From Finegoldia magna (GTDB taxonomy: Bacteria > Bacillota > Clostridia > Tissierellales > Peptoniphilaceae), in NCBI RefSeq assembly GCF_018371055.1, contig NZ_JAGYZD010000032.1, positions 1 through 11,315 on the forward strand: 11,315 bases of DNA. Reading direction: 5' to 3'. Position 1 is the first letter of the stretch. Every line of letters begins with the position of its first letter. Both the position numbers and the translations under genes were made by a program. The notes below the pieces were generated by a model. It made no database searches. It saw only the letters and a program-made list of their open reading frames with translations, and was not told the origin of the DNA. Below, in pieces: positions 1-6,051 of the stretch.

Positions 1-667
1 GGATGGACTTGTAGAGATATCATCAGCAGTAAAATCAACTGCAGTAAGTTTGTCAAAAATGGCAAGTGATTTGAGATTAATGAGTTCAGGACCAAAAACT
101 ATGGTTGGAGATATTGAACTTCCAGCTAGACAAAATGGTTCATCAATAATGCCAGGTAAAGTAAATCCTGTAATTCCAGAAGTTGTTAATCAAGTTGTAT
201 TCAGGATTATTGGAAATGATAATACAGTTACAATGTGTGCTGAACACGGACAATTAGAACTAAACGCTTTTGAACCAGTGTTATTTGATAGTTTGTTCGA
301 ATCAATATCTATATTAACTAACGCAGTGAAAACTTTCAGAGAAAATTGTATACTTGGAATTAAACCAAACAGACAAAAACTTTCAAATGACGTAGAAAAA
401 TCCGTTGGAATTGTAACAGCATTAGTTCCTCATATTGGATATAAGAAGTCCGCTGAAATTGCTAAGCGTGCTTTGAGTACGGGAATTACAGTTAGAAATA
501 TCGTATTGGACGAAAAAATCCTGACAGAAGATGAATTGAAAGAAATCTTGGATCCTATTGCTATGACAATGCCAGGAATTGCAGCTGAGTATTTGATTAA
601 ACAAAAACAACAAGCTTACATCGAAAAAAAGAAACTAGAAGACAAGGAACAAAAAGCAAAAAAATAA
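1..667 (+). CDS. aspA: Aspartate ammonia-lyase (aspartase), C-terminal part
   Basis: Aspartase reversibly deaminates L-aspartate to fumarate and ammonia in the cytoplasm as a homotetramer. The gene enters from the left edge in the frame of base 2, and 221 codons are visible. The fumarase/aspartase signature GSSIMPGKVNP lies at about bases 137-169; its serine-containing loop holds the catalytic base in the family. Downstream are the family blocks PEVVNQVVFRIIGND and, near the C-terminus, VLDEKILTEDEL, which resembles E. coli AspA (VLERGLLTEAEL) more than fumarase FumC. The last 20 or so residues are a lysine/glutamate-rich tail beyond the usual core. A TTG at 50 is only an internal codon, because the frame is open and conserved upstream of it. 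FumC is the main alternative and looks less likely. A strong terminator follows at once. Confidence 0.9.
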   Translation, partial: DGLVEISSAVKSTAVSLSKMASDLRLMSSGPKTMVGDIELPARQNGSSIMPGKVNPVIPEVVNQVVFRIIGNDNTVTMCAEHGQLELNAFEPVLFDSLFESISILTNAVKTFRENCILGIKPNRQKLSNDVEKSVGIVTALVPHIGYKKSAEIAKRALSTGITVRNIVLDEKILTEDELKEILDPIAMTMPGIAAEYLIKQKQQAYIEKKKLEDKEQKAKK

Positions 668-679
668 TTTTATGTTGAC

Positions 680-717
680 AAAATCTTGTTATCGAGTATT
701 TGATAACAGGATTTTTT
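680..717 (+). terminator. Intrinsic terminator of aspA
   Basis: A 14-bp stem (680-693 with 702-715, one G-U wobble) has an 8-base loop and ends in a run of six T at 712-717. It starts 12 bases after the aspA stop codon. A-rich bases on the 5' side make it potentially bidirectional, but no gene on the other strand uses it. Confidence 0.9.
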
Positions 718-733
718 ATTACGAACTAAAAGT

Positions 734-768
734 TTTACATTATTTTAAATTTGCTAATATGTTATAAT
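734..768 (+). promoter_or_regulatory. Candidate promoter for the membrane protein-gpsA pair
   Basis: The stretch after the aspA terminator holds TTTACA (734-739) and an extended -10 TGCTAATAT (752-760), with a short 15-base spacer. A perfect TATAAT at 763-768 is also present, but a start from it would fall on the ribosome binding site at 775-779. The extended -10 is therefore the better candidate. That a promoter exists here follows from the terminator upstream; the exact elements are uncertain. Confidence 0.45.
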
Positions 769-784
769 TTATTTAGGTGATATG

Positions 785-1159
785 ATGAAAAATAATACTA
801 AAAATGCAGACAATGTTATATTGGCGATATCAAATGTTTTAATGGTGGTTTTCGTATCTACTCTACTTAGAGGCCACAACATAATATCGTTGTTAATTTT
901 ACTTGCGTGGGCAGTTTATGCGTCGCAAAATAAAATGATTTTACCAAAAAGTCTTGAAAGAAAAAGAACAAAATTCGAATACGGAAGTTTTATCGTTTTG
1001 TTAATAGGTTTTATGTTGATTTATTACCATCCTAATAAGGTATATGTGTTCTTAACATATCTAACATTTTTAATTTATAACACACTTTTGTGGATGAATA
1101 TGATTAGAATGAGAGCTATTAATAAAGAAAATAATAAGAAATCTAACAAAAAGAAATAA
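785..1159 (+). CDS. Small polytopic membrane protein of unknown function
   Basis: I do not recognise this 124-residue protein. It has four likely membrane segments, at about residues 10-28, 31-47, 66-81 and 85-105. A basic stretch (KSLERKRTK) lies between the second and third segments, and the C-terminal tail is very lysine- and asparagine-rich. By the positive-inside rule the basic loop and tail should be cytoplasmic. No catalytic motif or signal peptide cleavage site is visible. Two ATGs are adjacent (782 and 785). I chose 785 because AGGTG at 775-779 is then 5 bases away, against 2 for the other. Only 11 bases separate its stop from gpsA and there is no terminator, so the two are probably co-transcribed. 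A role in phospholipid synthesis would be a guess from position alone. Length and composition suggest a real gene. Confidence 0.75.
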   Translation: MKNNTKNADNVILAISNVLMVVFVSTLLRGHNIISLLILLAWAVYASQNKMILPKSLERKRTKFEYGSFIVLLIGFMLIYYHPNKVYVFLTYLTFLIYNTLLWMNMIRMRAINKENNKKSNKKK

Positions 1160-1170
1160 AGAGGTATATG

Positions 1171-2130
1171 ATGAAAATTATGGTTATAGGGCCTGGCAGA
1201 TGGGGAAGTTTCATCGCTTGGTATTTGAAAAAAATTGGTCATGAAGTTTTGTTGTATGGTTTGAATGGAACTGAAGATTTCGAAAACTTTAAGAAAAGTC
1301 GTAGCAATGGAATTATTACTTTGCAAGATGATTTAGAATTAACCGATGATATCACAAGAGCAAAAGAATGTGATGTTATTCATGTTAGTATAAATGCACA
1401 AGGTTTTAGAAATGTGTGTGAAGAACTTAAGTCTATTGGAATTAAGGATAAAATTATCGTTACTAATATGAAGGGGATTGAGATTTCGACTGGAAAAAGA
1501 TTATCAGAAGTCTGCAAAGAAATTATGGATGGATCTAACAAAGTTGCAGCTTGGATCGGTCCAGGTCATCCACAAGAATTTTACCGCAATGTTCCAAATT
1601 GTATGGTAATTGATTCGGAAGATGAAGATGTGAAAGAATTGTTGATTGAAAATTACAGTTCAGATTTGATTAGATTTTATTATGGACAAGATTTGATTGG
1701 AAATGAAATCGGCGCAGCTTACAAAAATGTAATTGGAATTGCTGCAGGAATGTTGGATGGAATGAAAATAAGTTCTTTGAAGGGAGCTTTGATGAGTAGA
1801 GGTTGTAGAGAAGTTGCAAGGTTTATTAAGGCATCTGGAGGCCAAGAGCTTAGCGCATACGGTCTTTGCCATCTTGGAGATTATGAGGCTACGGTGTTCT
1901 CGCAATATTCTCACAACAGAATGTTTGGAGAAATGTATGCAAAATCAGAAAAATACGACAAATTAGCTGAAGGATACTACACTGTAAAAGCTATTAAATT
2001 ACAAGCAGACAAAATGAATTTGGATTTACCAATAAACAATGCAGTGTACAAAGTTTTGTACGAAAATTCGAAATGCGAAGAAGAAATCGACAAATTATTC
2101 AGTAGAAGTTTGAAAAAAGAATTTTATTAA
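1171..2130 (+). CDS. gpsA: NAD(P)-dependent glycerol-3-phosphate dehydrogenase
   Basis: GpsA reduces dihydroxyacetone phosphate to sn-glycerol-3-phosphate, the backbone for phospholipid synthesis. The protein is 319 residues, slightly short for the family. The N-terminal Rossmann nucleotide loop is GPGRWG (residues 7-12). Lys101 lies in NMKGIE (family TKGIE) and Lys185 in GAAYKNVIGIAAG, the conserved catalytic helix. The C-terminal helical domain has the SxNRxFGE-type motif as SHNRMFGE and the usual LPINNAVYKVLYE ending. It looks like a divergent sub-branch: GPGHPQEF replaces the common GPSFAxEV, and SHNR replaces SRNR. Two ATGs are adjacent (1168, 1171). AAAGAGG at 1158-1164 is 6 bases from 1171 and only 3 from 1168, so 1171 was chosen. 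It follows the membrane protein gene closely and a terminator closes the pair. Confidence 0.92.
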   Translation: MKIMVIGPGRWGSFIAWYLKKIGHEVLLYGLNGTEDFENFKKSRSNGIITLQDDLELTDDITRAKECDVIHVSINAQGFRNVCEELKSIGIKDKIIVTNMKGIEISTGKRLSEVCKEIMDGSNKVAAWIGPGHPQEFYRNVPNCMVIDSEDEDVKELLIENYSSDLIRFYYGQDLIGNEIGAAYKNVIGIAAGMLDGMKISSLKGALMSRGCREVARFIKASGGQELSAYGLCHLGDYEATVFSQYSHNRMFGEMYAKSEKYDKLAEGYYTVKAIKLQADKMNLDLPINNAVYKVLYENSKCEEEIDKLFSRSLKKEFY

Positions 2131-2143
2131 TGAAAAACAAATT

Positions 2144-2171
2144 AGAAGTGCAAAAAAGCACTTCTTTTTTT
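2144..2171 (+). terminator. Intrinsic terminator of gpsA
   Basis: A perfect 8-bp stem, AGAAGTGC with GCACTTCT (2144-2151 and 2158-2165), has a six-A loop and a T-run to 2171. It begins 13 bases after the gpsA stop and 11 bases before the -35 box of the next promoter, so it cleanly separates two transcription units. Confidence 0.93.
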
Positions 2172-2182
2172 GATTAAAATGC

Positions 2183-2211
2183 TTGACAAATAGATTTTAA
2201 GTTTATATAAT
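2183..2211 (+). promoter_or_regulatory. Perfect consensus promoter of the ylxM-ffh operon
   Basis: TTGACA (2183-2188), a 17-base spacer and TATAAT (2206-2211) match the sigma-A/sigma-70 consensus exactly. Transcription is predicted to begin near 2218, about 28 bases before the ylxM ATG. It lies directly after the gpsA terminator, as expected for the head of a highly expressed translation operon. It aligns without gaps to the mog promoter at 7844. Confidence 0.93.
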
Positions 2212-2217
2212 ATACAA

Positions 2218-2236
2218 GTCAAGTAAAAAGGTTGAC
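2218..2236 (+). promoter_or_regulatory. Dyad GTCAA-N9-TTGAC at the ylxM transcription start
   Basis: GTCAA at 2218-2222 and TTGAC at 2232-2236 form an inverted repeat with a 9-base centre. It starts 6 bases after the -10 box, so it covers the predicted transcription start. The same arms, spacing and position occur at the mog promoter (7879-7897). It could be an operator, or a weak 5'-end hairpin in the mRNA. The repeat is read directly from the sequence; function is inference. Confidence 0.55.
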
Positions 2237-2245
2237 GGTGATTGA

Positions 2246-2611
2246 ATGGAAAAATTATTAAATATTACCATGATGTTTGATTATTATGGTAAATTGCTTA
2301 CGAAAAGAGAATACGATGTAATTGACAAGTACTACAATGAGGATTTGTCATTAAATGAAATTGCTCAAATTTGTGATATTTCAAAACAAGCTGTAAGTGA
2401 TAGTTTGAAAAGAGCTGAAAATAAGCTTTATGAATACGAACAAAAACTTGGCTTAATTGAAAAATCAAAAAAGAGTCATCAATTTCTTAGAAAAATCAGA
2501 AATGATCTTTTCTCTTTGTCACCAGAAATCAAAAGCAAAGAAATTGAAAATATCATTATAGATATAGAAAATTTCTTAAATGATTTAGAGGATGTGGGAA
2601 ATGATATTTGA
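2246..2611 (+). CDS. ylxM: YlxM-family (UPF0122) helix-turn-helix protein
   Basis: YlxM proteins are encoded next to ffh in Firmicutes and are associated with the signal recognition particle pathway; in streptococci the homologue is reported to influence SRP GTPase activity. This 121-residue protein begins with the family-typical stretch containing MFDYYGKLLTKREYDV. Residues 35-60 (LSLNEIAQICDISKQAVSD and following) form a sigma-70 region 4-like helix-turn-helix. The C-terminal half is charged and probably helical. The start is supported by GGTGA at 2237-2241, a weak ribosome binding site 4 bases away. It is the first gene of the SRP/translation operon, and its end overlaps the ffh start by 11 bases, which suggests translational coupling. 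Whether it binds DNA, RNA or only protein cannot be decided here. Confidence 0.9.
   Translation: MEKLLNITMMFDYYGKLLTKREYDVIDKYYNEDLSLNEIAQICDISKQAVSDSLKRAENKLYEYEQKLGLIEKSKKSHQFLRKIRNDLFSLSPEIKSKEIENIIIDIENFLNDLEDVGNDI
2587..2591 (+). promoter_or_regulatory. Ribosome binding site that fixes the ffh start
   Basis: AGAGG inside the end of ylxM is 9 bases from the ATG at 2601 but directly abuts the in-frame ATG at 2592. The later ATG is therefore the likely start. It also gives an N-terminus (MIFENLSDKLQ) that matches B. subtilis Ffh (MAFEGLADRLQ). Confidence 0.75.
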
Positions 2612-3941
2612 AAATTTGTCCGATAAATTACAAAATGCCTTGTCAAAATTGACCAACAGAGGAAAGTTGACAGAAAAAGATATAGATGTTGCAATGAGAG
2701 AAGTTAAACTTGCTTTATTGGAAGCGGACGTTAACTATAAAGTTGTTAAAGATTTTATATCTCAAGTAAAAGAACGTGCTATCGATTCTTCTGTTTTAGA
2801 AAGTCTTACTCCAGGTCAACAAGTTATTAAAATAGTTAATGAAGAATTAACTAAAATGATGGGTGAAAAGGAAGAAAAACTTAACGTTTCACCAATGAAA
2901 CCTACGGTAATTATGCTTTGCGGTTTGCAAGGGGCAGGTAAAACAACTCATGCCGGAAAACTTGCATTGAGTTTGAAAAACAAAAACAAAAGCGTCTTAC
3001 TTGTAGCGTGTGATATTTACAGACCTGCTGCCATTAAACAACTTCAAGTTGTTGGTGGAAAAGTTGGTGTAGAAGTATTTGAAATGGGACAAACAAATCC
3101 CGTTGAAATTTCAAAAAAAGCAATCGAAGAAGCTAAGAAAAAGAACATTGATTATGTAATTATAGATACTGCCGGTCGTCTTCATATTGACGATACTTTG
3201 ATGGATGAGCTAAAAAATATTAAACAAGAAGTTAATCCTTCAGATATTTTGTTAGTTGTAGATGCGATGACTGGACAAGATGCAGTGAATGTTGCAGCTA
3301 AGTTTAACGAGGATTTGGATATTACAGGAATTATCCTTACTAAGTTAGACGGTGATGCAAGAGGTGGTGCTGCTTTATCAATCAGACAAGTAGCAGATAA
3401 GCCTATTAAATTTATAGGTGTAGGTGAAAAACTTGGAGATTTAGAGCCGTTCCATCCGGACAGAATGGCATCACGTATCTTGGGTATGGGAGATGTTCTT
3501 AGCCTTATCGAAAAAGCACAAAATCAATTTGACGAGAAGAAGGCAAAAGAATTAGAAGAAAAGATTAAAGCTCAAAGTTTTGACTTTAATGATTTTCTTG
3601 ACCAAATGCAGCAAATCAAAAAAATGGGACCTATGCAAGATATTCTTGCAATGATTCCTGGCGTGGATAGTAAAATGCTTAAACAAGTGAATTTCGATAA
3701 CAAAGAATTTGATAAGATTGAAGCAATTATTAAATCTATGACCAAAGAAGAAAGAGAAAATCCAGATATCATTAGCGTATCTAGAAGAAAAAGAATTGCT
3801 AAAGGATGCGGTCAAGATCAAGTAGCGGTTAACAAACTTTTGAAACAATTCAAAGAAATGAAAGTTATGATGAAAAATATGGGAGCGCTACAAAAGAAAT
3901 TTGGTAAAAAAGGTAAAATGAAAATGCCTTTTTTTAGATAA
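2601..3941 (+). CDS. ffh: Signal recognition particle GTPase Ffh (SRP54)
   Basis: Ffh binds 4.5S/6S SRP RNA and signal sequences of nascent membrane proteins and docks with FtsY at the membrane by GTP-dependent pairing. The 446-residue protein has the full N-G-M order. The N domain (about 1-95) includes the ALLEADVN motif. The G domain has P-loop GLQGAGKTT (108-116), the DIYRPAAIKQL insertion-box segment (138-148), DTAGRL (189-194), TKLDGDARGG (246-255) and GEKLGDLEPFHPDRM (275-289). The methionine-rich M domain runs from about 325 and carries the RNA-binding helix SRRKRIAKGCG (394-404), with Cys where GSG is common. The basic C-terminus ends KMPFFR. The start at 2601 rather than 2592 follows the ribosome binding site and homology. 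It overlaps ylxM by 11 bases and is followed 19 bases later by rpsP. Confidence 0.97.
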   Translation: MIFENLSDKLQNALSKLTNRGKLTEKDIDVAMREVKLALLEADVNYKVVKDFISQVKERAIDSSVLESLTPGQQVIKIVNEELTKMMGEKEEKLNVSPMKPTVIMLCGLQGAGKTTHAGKLALSLKNKNKSVLLVACDIYRPAAIKQLQVVGGKVGVEVFEMGQTNPVEISKKAIEEAKKKNIDYVIIDTAGRLHIDDTLMDELKNIKQEVNPSDILLVVDAMTGQDAVNVAAKFNEDLDITGIILTKLDGDARGGAALSIRQVADKPIKFIGVGEKLGDLEPFHPDRMASRILGMGDVLSLIEKAQNQFDEKKAKELEEKIKAQSFDFNDFLDQMQQIKKMGPMQDILAMIPGVDSKMLKQVNFDNKEFDKIEAIIKSMTKEERENPDIISVSRRKRIAKGCGQDQVAVNKLLKQFKEMKVMMKNMGALQKKFGKKGKMKMPFFR

Positions 3942-3960
3942 TAAGTTATGGAGGTAAATT

Positions 3961-4212
3961 ATGTCAGTAAAAATTAGATTGAAAAGAATGGGAGCAAAGA
4001 AGAAACCATTTTATAGAATAGTTGTCGCAGATTCAAGATGTCCTCGTGATGGTAAATTCATCGAAGAAATCGGATATTACAACCCATTAGTTGAAGAAAA
4101 AACTGTTAAAGTTGATAGCGAAAAAGTTCAACAATGGATTAAAAACGGTGCAAAACCTACAGATACAGTAGACAGATTATTTAAAAATAATGGAGTTTAC
4201 GAAGCAAAATAA
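3961..4212 (+). CDS. rpsP: 30S ribosomal protein bS16
   Basis: bS16 is a small primary-assembly protein of the 30S body. The 83 residues match the full family length. The N-terminus [20 protein letters not shown] is diagnostic, followed by [23 protein letters not shown] and the [12 protein letters not shown] segment near the C-terminus. GGAGGT at 3950-3955 gives a well-placed ribosome binding site 5 bases before the ATG. It lies 19 bases after ffh and 21 before khpA, with no terminator on either side. The ffh-rpsP-khpA-rimM-trmD-rplS order is conserved in Firmicutes and supports co-transcription from the ylxM promoter. Confidence 0.98.
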   Translation: MSVKIRLKRMGAKKKPFYRIVVADSRCPRDGKFIEEIGYYNPLVEEKTVKVDSEKVQQWIKNGAKPTDTVDRLFKNNGVYEAK

Positions 4213-4223
4213 TAATACAAGTT

Positions 4224-4228
4224 GGGAG
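4224..4228 (+). promoter_or_regulatory. Ribosome binding site that fixes the khpA start
   Basis: GGGAG at 4224-4228 is 5 bases before the ATG at 4234. A TTG at 4222 is in frame but overlaps this site and cannot be the start. Confidence 0.75.
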
Positions 4229-4233
4229 TTGTC

Positions 4234-4464
4234 ATGGAAAAATTAGTTAAAACAATTGCTACTGCGTTAGTTGATAACAAAGAAGCAGTTGAAGTAACAT
4301 CAAGACAAGACAAACATACGGTTATTATAGAAATTAAAGCAGATTCCAAAGATTTGGGGAAAATTATAGGAAAAGAAGGGAAAATTGCCAAGGCAATTAG
4401 AACTATTACTAAGGCAGCGGCTATTAAGAGTGGCGAAAAAGTTGTCGTAGATATTTTGCAATAA
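4234..4464 (+). CDS. khpA: KH-domain RNA-binding protein KhpA (YlqC family)
   Basis: KhpA is a small cytoplasmic RNA-binding protein that in streptococci and related Firmicutes works with KhpB/Jag and affects cell elongation and division and RNA metabolism. The 76 residues are one KH domain. The opening MEKLVKTIATALVDNKEAVEV is typical. The nucleic-acid-binding GxxG loop is GKEG (46-49) within KIIGKEGKIAKAIRT. The partner khpB is not in the window. Its TAA shares one base with the rimM ATG (TAATG), so translation of rimM is probably coupled to it. The ATG at 4234 was preferred over an in-frame TTG at 4222. Confidence 0.93.
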   Translation: MEKLVKTIATALVDNKEAVEVTSRQDKHTVIIEIKADSKDLGKIIGKEGKIAKAIRTITKAAAIKSGEKVVVDILQ

Positions 4465-4952
4465 TGGAATATATAGCTGTAGCAGAAGTGCTCAATACTC
4501 ACGGTATTAAAGGATGTCTTAAAATGAGACCGTTGACTGATAATATCGAAAGATTTGACGAAGATATTTGTTATTATCTCGGGAATAAAAAAGTTGAGGT
4601 CAATATTCAAAATTATAGAATGTACAAGGGTTTTTTGTACATTGATTTTGAAGAATTTAACGATATTAATGAAGTTCTTGAATTCAAAAAACAGTTTTTA
4701 TATATAGATGAAAAAGACAGATACGAATTGAAAGATGGAAGCTTTTACATTGACGATTTGATTGGGTTAAAGGCTTATAGTAATGGTGAATACATCGGAG
4801 ATTTGGTTGAAGTTTTGAGCGTTTATAGTAATGATGTATATGTAATTAAAAATGATGAAAAAGAATTTATGATACCTGCTGTAAAAGAGTTCATTAAAAA
4901 AATAGATTTAGAAAATGGATTAATCGATGTAGTTATAATTGAGGGTATGTGA
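4464..4952 (+). CDS. rimM: Ribosome maturation factor RimM
   Basis: RimM binds bS19 and helps the 30S head and the 3' part of 16S rRNA mature. The 162-residue protein has the N-terminal RimM barrel (about 4-82) with VAEVLNTHGIKGCLKMRPLT and a C-terminal PRC-barrel (about 93-160). The latter carries the family blocks DDLIGLKAYSNGEYIGDLVEVL, NDVYVIK and MIPAVKEFIKKIDLENG. Length is normal. There is no strong ribosome binding site; the ATG overlaps the khpA stop by one base, so re-initiation is likely. The stop in turn overlaps the trmD ATG by one base (TGATG). The KhpA-RimM-TrmD chain is a common Firmicute arrangement, here without the ylqD gene that Bacillus subtilis carries between khpA and rimM. 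Confidence 0.95.
   Translation: MEYIAVAEVLNTHGIKGCLKMRPLTDNIERFDEDICYYLGNKKVEVNIQNYRMYKGFLYIDFEEFNDINEVLEFKKQFLYIDEKDRYELKDGSFYIDDLIGLKAYSNGEYIGDLVEVLSVYSNDVYVIKNDEKEFMIPAVKEFIKKIDLENGLIDVVIIEGM
4941..4945 (+). promoter_or_regulatory. Ribosome binding site that fixes the trmD start
   Basis: GAGGG inside the end of rimM is 6 bases from the ATG at 4952 and 3 bases from an in-frame GTG at 4949. The ATG start also gives the family-typical [12 protein letters not shown]-terminus. Confidence 0.7.
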
Positions 4953-5653
4953 TGAAATTTATAATTCTCACATTATTTCCAGAAAGTTTTGATTACTTAA
5001 AATCATACGGAGTCATAGGAAAAGCAATCCAAAACAATCTCATTGAACTTGAAGTGGTTAATATTAGAGATTACACTAAAAATAAACACAAAAAGGTAGA
5101 CGATGAGATATATGGTGGCGGAGCTGGGATGCTTATGACTTGCCAACCAATTTATGACTGCTTGGAAGATGTGAACAAAAACAAATCAAAAGTTGTGTTT
5201 ATGTCTCCTCAAGGGAAAGTTCTTAATCAACAAAAGTGTATAGAACTTTCAAAAGAAAAAGAAATAGTCATTCTTTGTGGCCATTACGAAGGTGTCGACA
5301 GTAGAATCATCAATCATTATTGTGATGAGGAGATTTCTATTGGAGATTATGTTATGACTGGTGGAGAATTAGGAGCTATGGTTCTTATAGATTGTGTAAG
5401 CCGAATGATTAACGATGTTTTGGGAAATGATGAAAGTTATAAGACAGATTCGCACTACAATTTATTGCTACAGGAAGATTCCTACACAAGACCCAGAGTA
5501 TTTAACGGATATGAAGTTCCTGAAGTTTTATTATCAGGAAATCACGAAAAAATCGAACAGTGGCGAGAAAAATCAAGACTAAACAACACTAAACTTAAAA
5601 GAGAAGATATATATCAGAAATATCTGAAAGAAAAAAACCAAGGAGGATCATAA
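4952..5653 (+). CDS. trmD: tRNA (guanine37-N1)-methyltransferase TrmD
   Basis: TrmD transfers a methyl group from S-adenosylmethionine to N1 of G37 next to the anticodon and so prevents +1 frameshifting. It is a SPOUT-class dimer with a trefoil knot. The 233 residues include YGGGAGM (54-60) and the knot region [11 protein letters not shown] (84-94), [11 protein letters not shown] (109-119) and [17 protein letters not shown] (127-143). The C-terminal domain holds [21 protein letters not shown] (178-198) and a WREKS segment. One oddity stands out. At the catalytic acid position (Asp169 in the E. coli enzyme, Glu in B. subtilis) this protein has Gln174, followed by Glu175 and Asp176. Spacing on both sides shows no indel. 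The remaining sequence is intact, so I expect an active enzyme, but this deserves checking. Its stop overlaps the rplS ATG by one base. Confidence 0.95.
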   Translation: MKFIILTLFPESFDYLKSYGVIGKAIQNNLIELEVVNIRDYTKNKHKKVDDEIYGGGAGMLMTCQPIYDCLEDVNKNKSKVVFMSPQGKVLNQQKCIELSKEKEIVILCGHYEGVDSRIINHYCDEEISIGDYVMTGGELGAMVLIDCVSRMINDVLGNDESYKTDSHYNLLLQEDSYTRPRVFNGYEVPEVLLSGNHEKIEQWREKSRLNNTKLKREDIYQKYLKEKNQGGS

Positions 5654-6000
5654 TGGATATTATAAAAACATTAGAAGATGAACAATTAAGAGAAAATAAG
5701 TTCGACTTTCATGTTGGCGATACTGTAAAAGTAGACTACCTTATCAAAGAAGGTAATAAAGAAAGAGTTCAAGTTTATGAAGGAACTGTAATTAAAATGC
5801 AAGGAACTGGACTTAGAAGAACTTTCACAGTAAGAAGATTAGCTTACGGTGTAGGAGTAGAAAGAACTTTCTTAATCAACTCACCAAGAGTAACTAACGT
5901 AAGATTAGTTAGAGAAGGTAAAGTAAGAAGATCAAAATTATTCTACTTAAGACACAGAGAAGGTAAAGCTGCTAAAGTTAAAGAAAAGCAAAAATTCTAA
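5653..6000 (+). CDS. rplS: 50S ribosomal protein bL19
   Basis: bL19 sits at the 30S-50S interface and contributes to an intersubunit bridge. The 115 residues are full length. Family blocks are the N-terminal [61 protein letters not shown], and the closing [27 protein letters not shown] at 5641-5646, inside trmD, is 6 bases from the ATG, so this gene has a strong site of its own although it overlaps trmD by one base (TAATG). That fits a ribosomal protein needing far higher output than TrmD. Because there is no space before it, the separate L19 leader RNA known upstream of rplS in some Bacillaceae is absent. A hairpin terminator follows 4 bases after the stop. Confidence 0.98.
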   Translation: MDIIKTLEDEQLRENKFDFHVGDTVKVDYLIKEGNKERVQVYEGTVIKMQGTGLRRTFTVRRLAYGVGVERTFLINSPRVTNVRLVREGKVRRSKLFYLRHREGKAAKVKEKQKF

Positions 6001-6004
6001 ATTG

Positions 6005-6033
6005 AGTGCTGAGGTTTTCTCAGTACTTTTTTT
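6005..6033 (+). terminator. Intrinsic terminator or attenuator between rplS and rbgA
   Basis: A 9-bp stem (6005-6013 with 6019-6027, one G-U wobble) has a GTTTT loop and a run of seven T ending at 6033. Form and position, 4 bases after the rplS stop, fit an intrinsic terminator. Only 18 bases separate it from the rbgA ATG, which is not enough for a promoter, so it probably terminates only part of the transcripts. Confidence 0.85.
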
Positions 6034-6051
6034 AGATGGAAAGGAAATAAC

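Noticed and set aside
675..680. TTGACA just after aspA, a possible -35 box
   Set aside because: It overlaps the 5' foot of the terminator stem, and 17 bases downstream there is only ATTTGA, with no usable -10.
2642..2653. GTCAA-AA-TTGAC in the start of ffh, resembling the promoter dyad
   Set aside because: The spacing is 2 bases rather than 9, it lies inside coding sequence, and no promoter is next to it. It is explained by codons in a conserved Ffh segment.
4197..4610. 137-codon open frame on the minus strand over khpA and rimM
   Set aside because: It is antisense to two clearly conserved genes, has no ribosome binding site or recognisable motif, and its composition is what a reversed AT-rich gene gives. 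Other minus-strand frames were rejected for the same reason.
6001..6051. Missing signal peptidase gene between rplS and rbgA
   Set aside because: Some Clostridia carry lepB here, but B. subtilis also has rbgA directly after rplS, so absence is ordinary variation and not a deletion scar.
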